Counted from the stretch's first letter, positions 32,733-43,250 are shown. The stretch: 64,000 bases of DNA from Diphasiastrum complanatum (GCA_029204225.1 CM055110.1:17975501-18039500), one strand, 5' to 3'. Numbers and translations are program-made. The notes: a model not told the origin generated them from the letters alone.

Positions 32733-32773
32733 AGAAGGATGTAAATCAGTTGTTTGCGAGCTGCTGCACAGCT

Positions 32774-32786
32774 GAGGAAGGGGATA
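32774..32786 (+). promoter_or_regulatory. G1 polypurine tract
   Basis: GAGGAAGGGG followed by ATA lies directly before the TG start of the 3' LTR. Confidence 0.75.
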
Positions 32787-33264
32787 TGTGGAGTCTCATG
32801 ATCTCACATTATCCAAGCTTTGTCATATATTGTAAAACATTTTCATTTTTTATATATGTAAATGTGCTATAGTGCCTAATTGCACCTTGTAATTCATATT
32901 TAGAATAGAAGTTGCGACATTCTATAAGAGATGCAGTAGCAGTTCAGAACCGACATTTTTACTGTTCCTAAACGACATTGAGGCTAAAGAACGTTCCTAT
33001 AAGGACAACACTATGTGCTATTGTACTGACGCATTTCTACGCAGAGCTGAGTATCAATAGAGAGTGAAGAGCAAGTTTCTATAGCTTGAGCATTCTTTCC
33101 CTCTGCTATCTTTCACATAATTACTTCTTATCATTTGTGCAAATACACTGATTACTTCTTATCATTTGTGCAAATACACTGTATGATATGTGATTGATTG
33201 TGATATTGTTTAGTTTGCGTCACACACATTTCGCACGTCTTACTGAATTTTAGTTACTCTAACA
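32787..33264 (+). repeat. G1 3' LTR (right end estimated)
   Basis: It starts TGTGGAGTCTCATG after the purine tract. It contains AT-rich promoter-like sequence (TTTTTTATATATG at about 32848) and CTATAAGAGATG near 32920. A possible CA end is CTCTAACA at 33264. No second copy is present in the window to fix the end. Confidence 0.55.
33120..33181. repeat. Perfect 31-bp tandem duplication
   Basis: ATTACTTCTTATCATTTGTG and the following 11 bases are repeated exactly, back to back, inside the G1 LTR. The lack of any mismatch suggests it is recent. Confidence 0.97.
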
Positions 33265-33990
33265 TGGATTTTCAGACGACACCAGAACAATTCTGACTAA
33301 TGGGTGCAGGGAATTAGCCAAAGCTGTTAATCATAACTATTAGTAGAACTTCCTTCAATTCTGAATGAGCTATGTATTCAGATAATGAGATTGTTTGATG
33401 TTTTGTTTTGTTTGCTTCCTGTGATAAGGACTAATACTCTGTGTTTGATTAAGAAGAATCTTTAGCCAATGTGATTATGCTTGATGAATCTATTTGCCAG
33501 TTGCTATTTGTTCTAACTGTTTACCTGATGTCTGAAGAGCCTAAAAGATAAAGTAATCTTTACAATTGCAGACCTTGACCAAATCGTTTCACCATTGGTG
33601 TTTCTGGATGACAAATTACAAAATATCTTTGAATAACCAATTATGTCACTGTAGTAATCATTGTGAATTTTATATTTTCTAGTCTATTTACCATCATACA
33701 TATAGTTACCATGCAAAAGATGAGATTATTCTCTCTCTTGGGGAACGATCAAACCCTTTATACTACGTAATTCATCGATTTTGTGAAAATCTATAACGAC
33801 TAGGCCACCACAACCAACTATTCATAGAAATGCTATTGATAATTCTACACATGCATACACTGTCTCATACCTTGTCTAAACTCCATTTAGTGTGTTCAGG
33901 ACCTCATAAGGATAGTAGCTACTTTCGGGTCATGTCCAGTATGATGTGGCATAACTAACAGCTTGTTTCACTGGAGTACCGTGTATATAA
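33265..33990. other. No gene recognised between G1 and G2
   Basis: AT-rich spacer with no recognisable domain. The part next to 33990 may be decayed G2 integrase sequence. Confidence 0.5.
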
Positions 33991-34002
33991 GACTAGGAGT
34001 TC

Positions 34003-34350
34003 TTATCGGGTCATGCCTTTCAGATATAACAATGTTTGCAAATACTGAATGATATCGCCATATATAGAATTTTCAATATGTATCAGCATCAATTCTTCGT
34101 CAGGTAGATTATCTGATATTGGATCCCTGGGTTCGGTTGTTTCCAATCTTGACAAATAATCTGCATTTGCATGGTGTTTGCTAGGTCGGATTTCCACTAT
34201 ATATGATAGTAGAAGAATCCATCGAGCTATTCGACCTGATAAGTTTGGTTTATTAACCAGATATTTTATTGCATAGTGGTTGACATGAAATGTAGATGCA
34301 TAACTTAATAAATAATGTTGAAATTTTTTTATTGAATAAATCATTCCCAA
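34003..34350 (-). pseudogene. G2 RNase H C-terminal part
   Basis: MIYSIKKFQHYLLSYASTFH, YAIKYLVNKPNLSGRIARWI and ADYLSRLE match the second half of gypsy RNase H (H-Y-L, D-H-x-x-L-x-Y-L, N-x-A-D-x-L-S-R). The Asp usually found before H-x-x-L is replaced (VNHYAIKYL). The first half, 34351-34514, is degenerate. Confidence 0.85.
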
Positions 34351-34514
34351 AGTCTCTCTTTAGTAGCAGAGTAATTTTGTGATGTAGATAATTGCCTACC
34401 TACATAATATATAGGATAATCTTTCTTTTCATTAGTTTTCTGACTCAGAATGCTTCCAATTGCAAAGGAAGAAAAGTCCACATAGACATGGAATTTCTTG
34501 GTCCAATCGGGGGG

Positions 34515-35358
34515 TCATAAGATTGGAGCAGTCTTCAACTTATACTTCAGTCCTTCAAAAGACTTTTGACGATCTATACTCCATTCATATGTAATATGTT
34601 TCTTTAGTAACTTATTCCAAGGGGCTGCTATCATAGCATAATCTCGTACAAACCTTTGATAATAGCCCAAATGGCCAAGAAAACCTCTTAACTCCCTTAG
34701 ATTGGTCGAGGGTAAGAGTGCATCAATTACTTTGACCTTGTCTTGATCAACTTCAATACCTCGTTCTGATATTTGCTGGCCCAACAAAATGCCTTCAGTC
34801 ATCCCAAAATAGCTTTTCTCAGGATGTAAGGATATAGATGTTTCCTTGCATCTTTGTAATGTTTGTTGGAGCCTTTCCAAATGTCCTTTATGCAAACTAA
34901 AAATACATAAATCATATATATATATTTCAAAAAATTTCCTCAAAAAGTCTTGGAATATTACTTTCATCATTCTTTGAAATGTAACAGGTGCGTTGCAAAT
35001 CCAAATGGCATTCTATTGTACGCATAGATACCCCAATCTGTTGTAAAGATCATTTTACATCAATCTTCAAGTCTGATTTGAACTTGATAGTAACCAAAAA
35101 AATTGTCCAAAAACTATATCTTTCATAACCAACAACTTTATCCAATATAATATCTGTAAAGGGTAAAGGATGATAATCCTTCTTTGTTGCTGCATTTAAT
35201 TTTTTGAATTCTTGACAAACTCGGATTTTACCAGTTTTCTTCTTTGGAACCACCACAATGGGGGATACCCATTCAGTACTTAGAACTGGATAAATTATTG
35301 TGGCTTCAAGAGACTTATCTAATTCTTCTTTCACCATTAGGGAATATTTAGGGTTCAA
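34515..35358 (-). pseudogene. G2 reverse transcriptase, two frames, catalytic box altered
   Basis: The N half (35358-35050) has EWVSPIVVVPKKKTGKIRVC and KLNAATKKDYHPLPFTD. The C half (34970-34515) has FEIYIYDLCIFS, where Y/F-x-D-D should stand (the box reads YIYD), then GHLERLQQTLQRCKE, LLGQQISERGIEVDQDK and FLGHLGYYQRFVRDYA. The junction near 34970-35050 is frameshifted. The enzyme is inactive as read. Confidence 0.88.
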
Positions 35359-35364
35359 TCTGTG

Positions 35365-35720
35365 CTACCTTTGTCTAATTGGTAGAACGTCTGTCTTTAA
35401 ATCAATTCGGTGCACTCCAAATTCACTAGGAATACTTTTTAAAATTTTTAAATCCCAGACAAAAACATCAATAAATTTCTTTAATAACTTATAATATAAA
35501 TTTCCATCATATTTGGATATGTGAATTGAAATATTCACTTCTTTTTCCTGCTCAAGAGGTATTCTTTGAACTTCGTCTATGTCGATCATTCCCATAGTAG
35601 GGTTTATCTCGCTTTTCCCATGTACTTCCCTATTCTGGGGCTCACTTGGCTCGAGCTTCTTCTTCTTCTAATTCATAACATTCTAGATATCGAATATCTA
35701 TATAATCATATGTTTCTATT
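35365..35720 (-). pseudogene. G2 pol N-terminal connector
   Basis: KLLKKFIDVFVWDLKILKSI and FGVHRIDLKTDVLPIRQR lead into RT. It matches G1 KYQNIFAW...HRIDLIQGTIPIR and is typical of plant gypsy pol. Stops separate it from the protease. Confidence 0.8.
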
Positions 35721-35728
35721 TCCAAGCT

Positions 35729-36240
35729 AGAAGAAGACTCAGATCCTGAAGTATAAGTGGAATACAATTGAGTTTCACTTTTGTATATGTCTTTCAACTA
35801 GCTCATATGGACTTGCTTATTAGTTCCTCTTATAGGAAATTAGAATTCCCGCTTTTTCCAAAGAGTAATCGCATCGCTTCATATAACCATGGTCGACCGA
35901 ACAATATTGGATAAGTAGGAATTGCTGCCTGTTTCATTACCACAAAATTTAGCAGAAACAATTCCCCTTCAATCTTTACTTCAACATTGTTGAGTAGTCC
36001 CACTGGCTTCCTTCTTGTTTGATCAACTAACCTGAAGAACTTATTAGTAGGTGTAATGTGAGTCAATCCAGGCTCATGGGTGTTCTCCTCTGTGATGATA
36101 TTCACTCCAGATCCCGAATCAACTGGTACATATGAAATAATACATCCTTTAATCTATAATTTTATCTCTGGGGCTCCTCGGTCATCCATTTCAACCTTAT
36201 TAATGTTGACTGTGTGTAGTCTTGTTTTTATCCTTCGTCT
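35729..36240 (-). pseudogene. G2 protease region (duplicated at 18.8 kb)
   Basis: Near 36105-36130 the minus strand reads VPVDSGSGVNIITEE, an intact Asp-Ser-Gly, then HITPTNKFFRLVDQTRRKPV, EGELFLLNFVVMKQAAIPTY and ILFGRPWLYEAM. The region up to 36240 includes VNINKVEMDDRGAPEIKL. The whole block recurs at 18812-19330. Only one protease unit is present, unlike G1. Confidence 0.85.
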
Positions 36241-36243
36241 TCT

Positions 36244-36960
36244 CAGATAGAAGACATTGTCTTCTAAAAGCTGTTTAAATGTTATGCTTGGCCTCAAATT
36301 GCCAAGATCTTCAATGATATCATAACTCGATCTTAAGGACAAAGATTTTTCGATCCTTGGTCTTGTTGAAACCGTAGCTTCCAAAGGTTCTTCAAAAGTA
36401 ACCTTTTTCTTTGATTTATTTAACTCCTTGTTAGGAAGTTGTTCTTCTTCTTTCGTTATATCTGAAAAAAATATTTACTATCATCCCTATCATAAACAGG
36501 ATAGTCTTTTATATCTTCCTGCATGATAGACTTATTGTGTTTTTCTTTAGAATCTTGTTTTTTCTTCGAAGATTTTGTCATTTTTTTAGGCGATTCTGTT
36601 ATAGGTTGAATTTTATCTTGTCATTTCTGTTTGGTTTGCTTCTATTGCTTATTTTTTATACTTTAAAATCAATATCACTTGGCCAATTTGTTTCTTCGTC
36701 TGAAAGTTCGACCTGCTAAACCACTTCATATTTGGTTTCACTATCCTTAGTGACTTCAGGTTTGACATACTTTACCAATAACTTTTTAACTGGTGGCTTA
36801 GGACACTCCGAAGTTACATGTCCTTCAGCTTTGTAATTTCCACACAAGGGTACATATCCAATCTGCTTCTTTGGTTTAGGACATTCATTAGAATAATGTC
36901 CAGGTGCTCCACAATTAAAACGTAGGTATTCGTTTTGTCCTTTGGACACCATTCTTCTGC
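36244..36960 (-). pseudogene. G2 gag zinc knuckles and linker
   Basis: 36952-36716 encodes FNCGAPGHYSNECPKPKKQI, then VPLCGNYKAEGHVTSEC, matching the pair of knuckles in G1; the second knuckle has Tyr in place of its second Cys (C-x-N-Y). The linker (36384-36154 and in between) carries SYDIIEDLGNLRPSITFKQL, similar to G1's NIVEDLVSRMPNITFKQL. Stops break the linker. Confidence 0.82.
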
Positions 36961-37039
36961 TAGTTGGGTATATACTTCTGTACTAGAATAAATTTCTTCA
37001 CAGGAGGTTTTTATGAAGAAGAGACTAGTGTAGCAGTAT

Positions 37040-37168
37040 CATCCAGTAGGTATGGTCACTCTATGTAAATTTGAGATTAGAGTGATTAAGCATCTACGAC
37101 TAATCAAGGAATTACAAGAGTGGCAGATTAGCCATGATCTAAAAGGTATCTGCTGATGTCATATCATC
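37040..37168 (-). repeat. C2 3' LTR, truncated
   Basis: It matches 41536-41666 closely, from AGTATCATC(C/T)AGTAGG to CATATCATCA, and is then cut where G2 begins. Only ~129 of ~689 bp remain. Confidence 0.85.
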
Positions 37169-37430
37169 AGATCAGATATCTGTACTTCTGGGTACTTGCA
37201 TGATCTTGTTGGTACTCTTTGGAGTTTGCAAGCAGGAGAAGGTTTTGTTTTCCTCGTTGGCTTCGCTTTGGTCGTTTGCCTTCTCTCATACTGGACCGCA
37301 AAAGATTCTCGTTCGTGAATCTTTCGTGTTTGTGAATCGTTTGTCTTCGTTTGCTTTGACTTTTGTGTTCGCGAACCATTCGTCTTCGTCTACTTTGACT
37401 TTTGTGTTCGCAAAACTTTTTGTGCTTCAT
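37169..37430 (-). repeat. Pol-tail repeats beside the C2 3' LTR
   Basis: Copies of the 39-bp unit seen at 41812-41928 (TCGTCTTCGTCTACTTTGAC) occur at about 37342-37420, two fairly clear and one decayed. The minus strand encodes a Lys/Glu/Arg-rich peptide after the RNase H end. Confidence 0.75.
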
Positions 37431-38215
37431 GTCTCCAGATCTTCGAGTTTGCGAATGTCTTTGTCGGGATGAGGGCTGAAAGCTAGCAAGGCTTTGTAAT
37501 TAGAAATGTTTTGTTTGTTCAGCTCCCTCTCAAAGCATGATAGCTTTACGATCCCGAGACTGCTCCTTTGTCTCTCAAAGAGTCCTTTGTCAAGGGCTTT
37601 AGTGAAGATGTCAGCAACCATGTCTCTCATTCAGATGAAGGTGGTCTACAACATCTTATTCTCAATTAGATCCCTGATCAAGTGGTACTTGATCGCAATG
37701 TGCTTTGTTCTGAAATGGAACACGGGATATCTCATCAAGTGTATTGCAGAGGTGTTGTCCATCTACAAGACCAGGGGCTCATTCCTTGTTTCACCCAATT
37801 CGTCCAGGAACTGTCTTAGCCAGATTATTTTGTTGGCCATCTTTGCTGCTACAACATATTCTGCTTCGGAGGATGATTGGGCTACAATGGTCTATTTCTT
37901 GCTAACACAGAGAACTACTGCTCTAGATGCGATGATGCATCCTCCCGAGACGCTTTTACAGTCGTCCTTGAGAGATGCCCAACTAGCGTCGTTGTAGGAA
38001 AGTATCCTGAAACTTGCACCACGACAATAACACAAGTCATAGTCCCTCGTTAATTGAAGATATTGCCAAATTTGTTTTGCAATCTTCCAATGTGTCGAGC
38101 CTGGATTCGTGCAGAATTGGCTCATCCTGAATACTGCATAAGCAATATCAAGACGTATATTGTCAGCAAGGTATATCAGTGATCCTATCAGCTTCTTATA
38201 AGGTGTAAGTTGCAT
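37427..38215 (-). pseudogene. C2 RT end and RNase H
   Basis: The frame 38215-37892 starts TPYKKLIGSLIYLADNIRLD, with IAYAVFRMSQF and SYNDASWASLKDDCKSVSGG, the copia RT/RNase H junction. 37630-37427 has RDMVADIFTKALDKGLFERQ, the end of RNase H. The part carrying the S-S-C-E-A-E-Y segment (37640-37890) is readable only in pieces. RT catalytic motifs are absent upstream. Confidence 0.85.
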
Positions 38216-39429
38216 CCTCTCTTTTTCTCAGACCTTCAATCACCTCCTCAAAAGTTTGTGGTTCGCCATTGAACCCGCAGAACTCTTCTGATGTGGAAGC
38301 TGAGCTGTCTGGCACATATCTTGCTGGCGCTCTTCGTGGTCTAGTCAACCTTCTGGGAGATCCTCTTGGAACAGCTATGTCTTTTCCCTTCTCTGCTCTG
38401 CTCAGTCCGGAACCATCTTGGTTTACAGGAACTGCGGCAGCAAGTTGCCCCTCGAATCTTTTTTTGTCAGATTCGTCGTTCGAATGGGAGACGACTCAAA
38501 AATCTTCATTTTTGTGTTCATCCTCTGCTCCCTCTATCGTTGGCGGCAGGTCATAATACATAGCTGACAGGATCGTCATTGTCCATTGTCTTGCTCTCAT
38601 CGAATTTGACATCTCTCACTATTTTCACAGTGTTCGTGTCTGGCATGTAGACTCTATAGTATGACGAATTGTTGTCATAATCTACTAGAGACCCCTGCTC
38701 GGCTTTCTCATCAAGCTTCTTTCGAAGCTTATCAAGAATATGTGCATAAGCTGCATAGCCAAAGATTCTAACATGAGACAAGTTGGGCTTTCTACCCCAC
38801 CATAGCTCATGTGGTGTCGTGTGAGGAATACCAGACTTGCCTGTTCTGTTCTGGATGTATGCGGCTGTAGCTACTACTTAAGCCCACAGTGCCCTTGGAG
38901 CTTTCGAGTAGGCCATCATGCATCTGGTTTCTTCCATTAGGGTCCTGTTCTTTCGTTCAACAACACCATTGTGCTGCGATGTGTAGCCTGCAGTTCTTCC
39001 GTGAATATGCCTCGATCATTGCAGAATTCAGTGAAGCGATTCGAGATGTATTTGCCACCTTGATCTATTCTGATCTGCTTCACTTTGCTGCATGTGCATC
39101 CCAATTCACATATCAAGTCCTTTAGATTTATTCTAAATGAAATACACTCTGGCAAATTTGCTAAAATCATCAATGAAGGTTATGTAATACTTTGAACCTC
39201 CTACTGAGATCACGTTGAATGGTCTGCAGATGTTAGAGTGCACTAGCTCCAGAATCTTTGTCGTTCTGTAGGAGCCTTTGATGAATGGTGTGTGTGACAT
39301 CTTGCCCTTCAAACATGCATCACAGGTGGTCGAACTGGTTGTATTCGAGATGTTGACCCCTGTTATCGCTCCATGATGGCTTGCTGGTAAAGTGCCATTG
39401 AGCTCATGTGGTAGAGTCTTCTGTGCCAC
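38216..39429 (-). pseudogene. C2 integrase, with connector fused to RT end
   Basis: Frames 39429-39133 and 39173-38937 read CLKGKMSHTPF, LVHSNICRPFNVISVGG, YYITFIDDFSKFARVYF and IRIDQGGKYISNRFTEFCND. The first catalytic Asp (HSD) is Asn, and D-N-G-G is D-Q-G-G. 38781-38551 has VRIFGYAAYAHILDKLRKKL and DVKFDES, the integrase C-terminal part. The connector RGSPRRLTRPRRAPARYVPD then runs directly into RT-end sequence near 38215, so ~250 residues including RT fingers and YVDD are deleted. Confidence 0.85.
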
Positions 39430-39914
39430 AGAGTGTCTGGTGAGTCATCATGAGTCTGATGCACCTGATCTGTAGGTAGGTATACCTTCAGATGATAGAG
39501 GTTCTCTTTTCTTCTTCCTTGAGCGATGAGAGTATTGGTACTGGCATCAATCACGTTGCATGCTTCGTTAGAAAATGTCACATGCATCCCTGCACCTGCT
39601 ATTCTTGCTATAGAGAGCAAGTCTTGTTGCAGAGTAGGCACAAACAACACGTCTTCGAGTCGTCTATCTCCGCCATTGGTGTTGAGCCATAGTGAACCAA
39701 TATTGTTTACTTGATTTCTAGATCCATCTCCAAGAACTATGAATCTTGAGGGATCTGCACTTCTGAAATCGAACATGATTCGTCTTGATGTCACGAAGTG
39801 TGAGGTGGCTCCTGAATCTAGGATCACCTCATGTGTGTTAGAGGTTGATGTTGCACACACATCTTCACAGATATAGGTGGTCGAACATTTTTTGTTCATT
39901 CTTTCTTCGCCCAT
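39363..39914 (-). pseudogene. C2 protease and gag-pre-integrase
   Basis: 183 codons without a stop. EVILDSGATSHFVTSRRIMF holds the active site Asp-Ser-Gly. LEDVLFVPTLQQDLLSIARI and DTLWHRRLYHMSSMALYQQA follow, the end of protease and the zinc-binding entry of integrase. It is the best preserved part of C2. Confidence 0.9.
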
Positions 39915-39999
39915 TTTCGAACTCTTGGGCTCCTCGACATAGGATGAACTATTGTTGTTCTCCTGTCTGTTCTACGTTCACTTGTTTCTCGGGTTCTGG

Positions 40000-40853
40000 A
40001 TGCATGACCCTTCTTGTGGCAATGGATACACTCAATCTTGGGATTGAGCTAGCAGATATCTACTGTATGCCCGTCTCTTCTGCATCTCACACAAGTCTTC
40101 TTGTCTTCATCTTGTTGTTTCGACCTCCCTTTGGTCTTCCAGTTGTCTTTGCTTGTTCTCTCTGCTTGTTGGTCACAATCTTGCCTCTGATTGGACTCCC
40201 TCTTAGGCTTAAATTGCTTCTTTGATTTTTCTTTATTGTCGTAAAGGACCTGGTCAGAACCATCTTTATGATCAAGATGTTCTCTAGCCTCGACTTCCTC
40301 TCAAATCTCGACAATCACCTTTTTGAGGTTCATGGCGGGATCTTTCGCAAGCAGGGTTCTTGTCATCTGGAATGATCTGGGTAAGGCTCTCAACAGGCAT
40401 GTGAGCTGCTTCTTAGCTGAAGCATCGTTCTCTGCTCCAGAGTTATGTAGTGACAGAAACAGATCCTTCATCTTTCTTACGAAAGAAGTGAGGTCTTTTC
40501 CATCCCACTGCAAATTCGTCAACTGATCTTCTAGCATCATGATTTGACTTTTTGATTTCATCTGAAATCTAGTGAGTAATGCATCCCACATCTCCTTAGC
40601 TTTGGAGAGTGTAGCCAGGTCAAGTGTGAGACTATCTTCACTATAAGATGATAGCAAGGCTACTGCCTTGTCGTTTTTCTCCCTCCATTCGTGTAGCTCC
40701 TTGCCTGTTGTCGTAGGCATTTCTTCTATGCCATCCACCCAGGGGAATAGTCCTTCACCCTTGCATATCAGAGATGTCTCAACTTTCCAAGCTAGAAAGT
40801 TAAATCCTGAGGAATCAAATATTGTGCAGATCTTGCTCTACATGCTGCTAATT
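40000..40853 (-). pseudogene. C2 gag and zinc knuckles
   Basis: The gag frame 40738-40301 reads ELHEWREKNDKAVALLSSYS, LSKAKEMWDALLTRFQMKSK and FVRKMKDLFLSLHNSGAE. Its N-terminus (FDSSGFNFLAWKVETSLICK) is in another frame at about 40853-40740. Near 40050-40100 the minus strand gives CVRCRRDGHTVDIC, a full knuckle, and CIHCHKKGHA, a second one lacking its last Cys. Frameshifts and stops make it a pseudogene. Confidence 0.85.
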
Positions 40854-40963
40854 GAAGCCATTGCTTCTTGGAGTCTGTTCCCTTGTTGATGGTTGTTTGT
40901 TTGAATGTTTGGCCTCTTGGATCTGCTAGCTTCTTGGCTATGTCAGAATATGACAAGATGATA

Positions 40964-40976
40964 GGCTCTGATACCA
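40964..40976 (-). promoter_or_regulatory. C2 primer binding site (initiator Met)
   Basis: The minus strand reads TGGTATCAGAGCC, one base from the LTR end at 40978. Confidence 0.95.
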
Positions 40977-40977
40977 C

Positions 40978-41666
40978 TGATGAGAATCAGATTCATGTAT
41001 CGCGATTTGGATTTCACAGTCGCGAAGCTTTCTTGAAGGAACCATGATCCTCTGTTCCGATTTGGATGGAGTCAGATGCGATCGCTGGACACTGCTAGTT
41101 GAATCACTCCTAAAATCCTCCAGAATGTAGTCAGGCTTTGTTGATCTACGTTTATAAAATAAATGCAGCATTCAATATAGTTTTAAACAAGGTGCGGAAT
41201 TAAAATAAACAAGAAAACTCAGACACACGATTAACAACAGAAGCATTTGCATTCGAGATCAGACACAAAATGAGAAATTATCTATATTGATCTTCCTCTG
41301 CTTCCTTCAAGCACTGCATGCAAATCCACACAGTGCATTGGCGTGGGAGAAACACGGTTCTCTCACGAGTAATCGTCTTGCTTTACTAGTAGACAGTTGG
41401 ATCTCTATGGATCCTTATCATAGAGCTCGTCTCGCACGCAGGCGGACTTGTTGTCTGTATTTCATCTTGATTGCTTACTAGCATCAGACTACTACATTAC
41501 ACTATATTTGTATTACGTTGATCTATATGTCAAGTATCATCTAGTAGGTATGGTCGCTCTATGTAAATCTGAGATTAGAGTGATTAAGCATCTACAACTA
41601 ATCAGGGGATTACAAGAGTGGCAGATAGCCACGACCTAAAAGGTATCTGCTTGCGTCATATCATCA
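40978..41666 (-). repeat. C2 LTR shared by two bodies
   Basis: 689 bp, plus-strand TGATGAGAATCAG to GTCATATCATCA. Its ends form the inverted repeat TGATGA/TCATCA. It is bordered by the primer site on one side and by a pol tail on the other. A related longer copy is at 19492-20558 in the other orientation. Confidence 0.85.
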
Positions 41667-42232
41667 GATCAGATATCTGTACTTTTGGGTACTTGCATGC
41701 TCTTGTTGGTACTCTTTGGAGCGCACAGGCAGGAGAAAGTTTCATTTCCATTGTTGGTTTCATTTTGGTCATTTGTCTTCTCTCGTACTGGACCACAAAA
41801 GATTCTCGTACGAACCGTTCGTCTTCATCTGCTTTGACTTTTGTGTTCGCAAACCATTCGTCTTCATCTACTTTGACTTTCGTGTTCACGAACCGTTCGT
41901 CTTCGTCTGCTTTGACTTTCATGTTTGCGAAGCTTTTTGTGCTTCGTGTCTCTAGATCTTCGAGTTCGCGAATGTCTTCGTTGGGCTGAGGGTTGAAAGC
42001 TAGCAAGGCTTTGTAATTAAAAACGTTTTGTTTCTTCAGCTCTCTCTCAAAGCATGATAGCTTTATGATCCTGAGACTGCGCCTTTGTCTCTCAAAGAGT
42101 CCTTTGTCCAGGGATTTAGTAAAGATGTCAGCAACCATGTCTCTCATTTTGATGAAGGTGGTCTGCAGCATCTTCTTTTCAATTAGATCCTCGATCAAGT
42201 GGTACTTGATCGCAATGTGCTTTGTTCTGGAA
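41667..42232 (-). pseudogene. Pol end of a second C2-family copy with 13-residue repeats
   Basis: The frame 42198-41656 begins IEDLIEKKMLQTTFIKMRDM, VADIFTKSLDKGLFERQRRS, the end of copia RNase H. It then carries three 39-bp direct repeats (41812-41928) encoding 13-residue units such as KADEDERFVNTKV. It is cut at 42232 by gypsy G3. This is the 3' end of an element that shares the LTR at 40978-41666 with C2. Confidence 0.85.
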
Positions 42233-43250
42233 TGTCTTCTTCCAAAATCCGATACAATTATTGTAAAGAGAAAGCCTCAGAAGATCCAGATAGTTATGTG
42301 CCTCAATTTGAGTCCATTGTTGCAAGCAATAGAGAGATTTTAGATGTTGACAAACTAAGGATATTTCTCAGACTTCTCAAAAAAGAAGCCAGAATATGGT
42401 ACAATTTGATTGGACCTGATTTGATAATAACTTGGGGAGATTTAAGAAACCAATTCTTGAAGCAATTTAAAGAAATTGGCTATTTCACACGAATTCTAGC
42501 CCAATTGAATTCAATCAGGCAAAAAGAAAAAGAATCTCTAACGAAGTATACTCGAAGGGTCAAGAAACTAATTGGTCAACTGACTAGAGTATATCCGCTA
42601 GCCATGAAGATCAAATGGTTCTTGAGGGAATTACCCAAAATGATAGATTGATATTGCAGACAAGGACCTACTGATAGCTTTGAGCATGTCATTGCTATGG
42701 TAGAGAATTATGAGACTTATTAGTGAGAAGTCGAAGGTCGAAGAAAGAGCTTATAAAAAAAAAAAAGCATATATATTCTTTAGATGACCAAGAATCGGAT
42801 TTTGAATCAGAAACTAGTTCATCATTGAGTTCTAGTTCGAATTCAGATAGTTCGAGGGAAGATGAATCTCCAAGGAGAACTTCAAAACGCCATAAGACAC
42901 GATTAAAAGATCGAAAAAGAATGGAAGATCCAAAGAAGAGTGATCGAAAATAGTAGAACTTATGGAAGAAGGAAGCATCCAAACTTGAAAGGAAATTTGA
43001 GGATTTAAAAGTTCATATTCCTCAACCAAAGAATAACAGAAAATCTTCTAATACAGTAGGAAAGTCGAATGTATGGTGTACAAAGTGCAATAAGGAAAGT
43101 CACAATTATTCGGAATGTAAAGCTAAAATGCAGGTTTCTTATATAGAAGAGAGTAATAAGGAAATTTTGACAATGAAGTGGTTTATTTAATGGAGGTAGA
43201 TCCTAGTGAGACTACATATGAAGTACAGGCTTCTAATTCAAAAAAATCTT
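42233..43250 (+). mobile_element. Gypsy G3: gag fragment
   Basis: The frame 42233-42651 (beginning SSSKIRYNYCKE) includes LLKKEARIWYNLIG, WGDLRNQFLKQFKE and RQKEKESLTKYTRRVKKLIG, the gag domain of the G1 family, stopping at 42649-42651. The Ser/Arg-rich linker 42723-42953 and a knuckle CTKCNKESHNYSEC (about 43078-43119) follow. It ends in decayed sequence before the AT tract. LTRs and pol are absent. Confidence 0.85.

Larger units (their letters stand above)
27634..33264 (+). mobile_element. Gypsy element G1, 5' end lost, 3' LTR present
   Basis: Order on the plus strand: Ser-rich gag N-terminus (from 27634, cut at the C1 LTR), gag, zinc knuckles, two protease-like domains, the first half of RT, an extra ORF, a purine tract at 32774 and an LTR from 32787. 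RT palm, RNase H and integrase are missing between about 31440 and 31490. G2 (34-37 kb) and G3 (42.2-43.2 kb) are relatives. The right LTR end near 33264 is an estimate. Confidence 0.8.
33990..37035 (-). mobile_element. Gypsy element G2 fragment (gag knuckles to RNase H)
   Basis: Reading leftward from 36960: zinc knuckles, linker, one protease, RT in two pieces and RNase H to 34003. Both LTRs and the integrase are missing. The right end joins a truncated C2 LTR at about 37035. It is the same family as G1, with similar protease, RT and knuckle text, but in opposite orientation. Confidence 0.88.
37040..41666 (-). mobile_element. Ty1/copia element C2 with deleted RT
   Basis: On the minus strand: 5' LTR 41666-40978, primer site 40976-40964, gag, knuckles, protease, integrase, a truncated pol without the RT core, RNase H end, and a truncated 3' LTR (37168-37040). 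The internal region is ~3.8 kb. A second pol tail lies upstream of the 5' LTR (41667-42232). Confidence 0.9.

Noticed and set aside
36537-36719. Phe-rich 60-codon plus frame
   Set aside because: Antisense shadow of the Lys/Arg-rich G2 gag linker.
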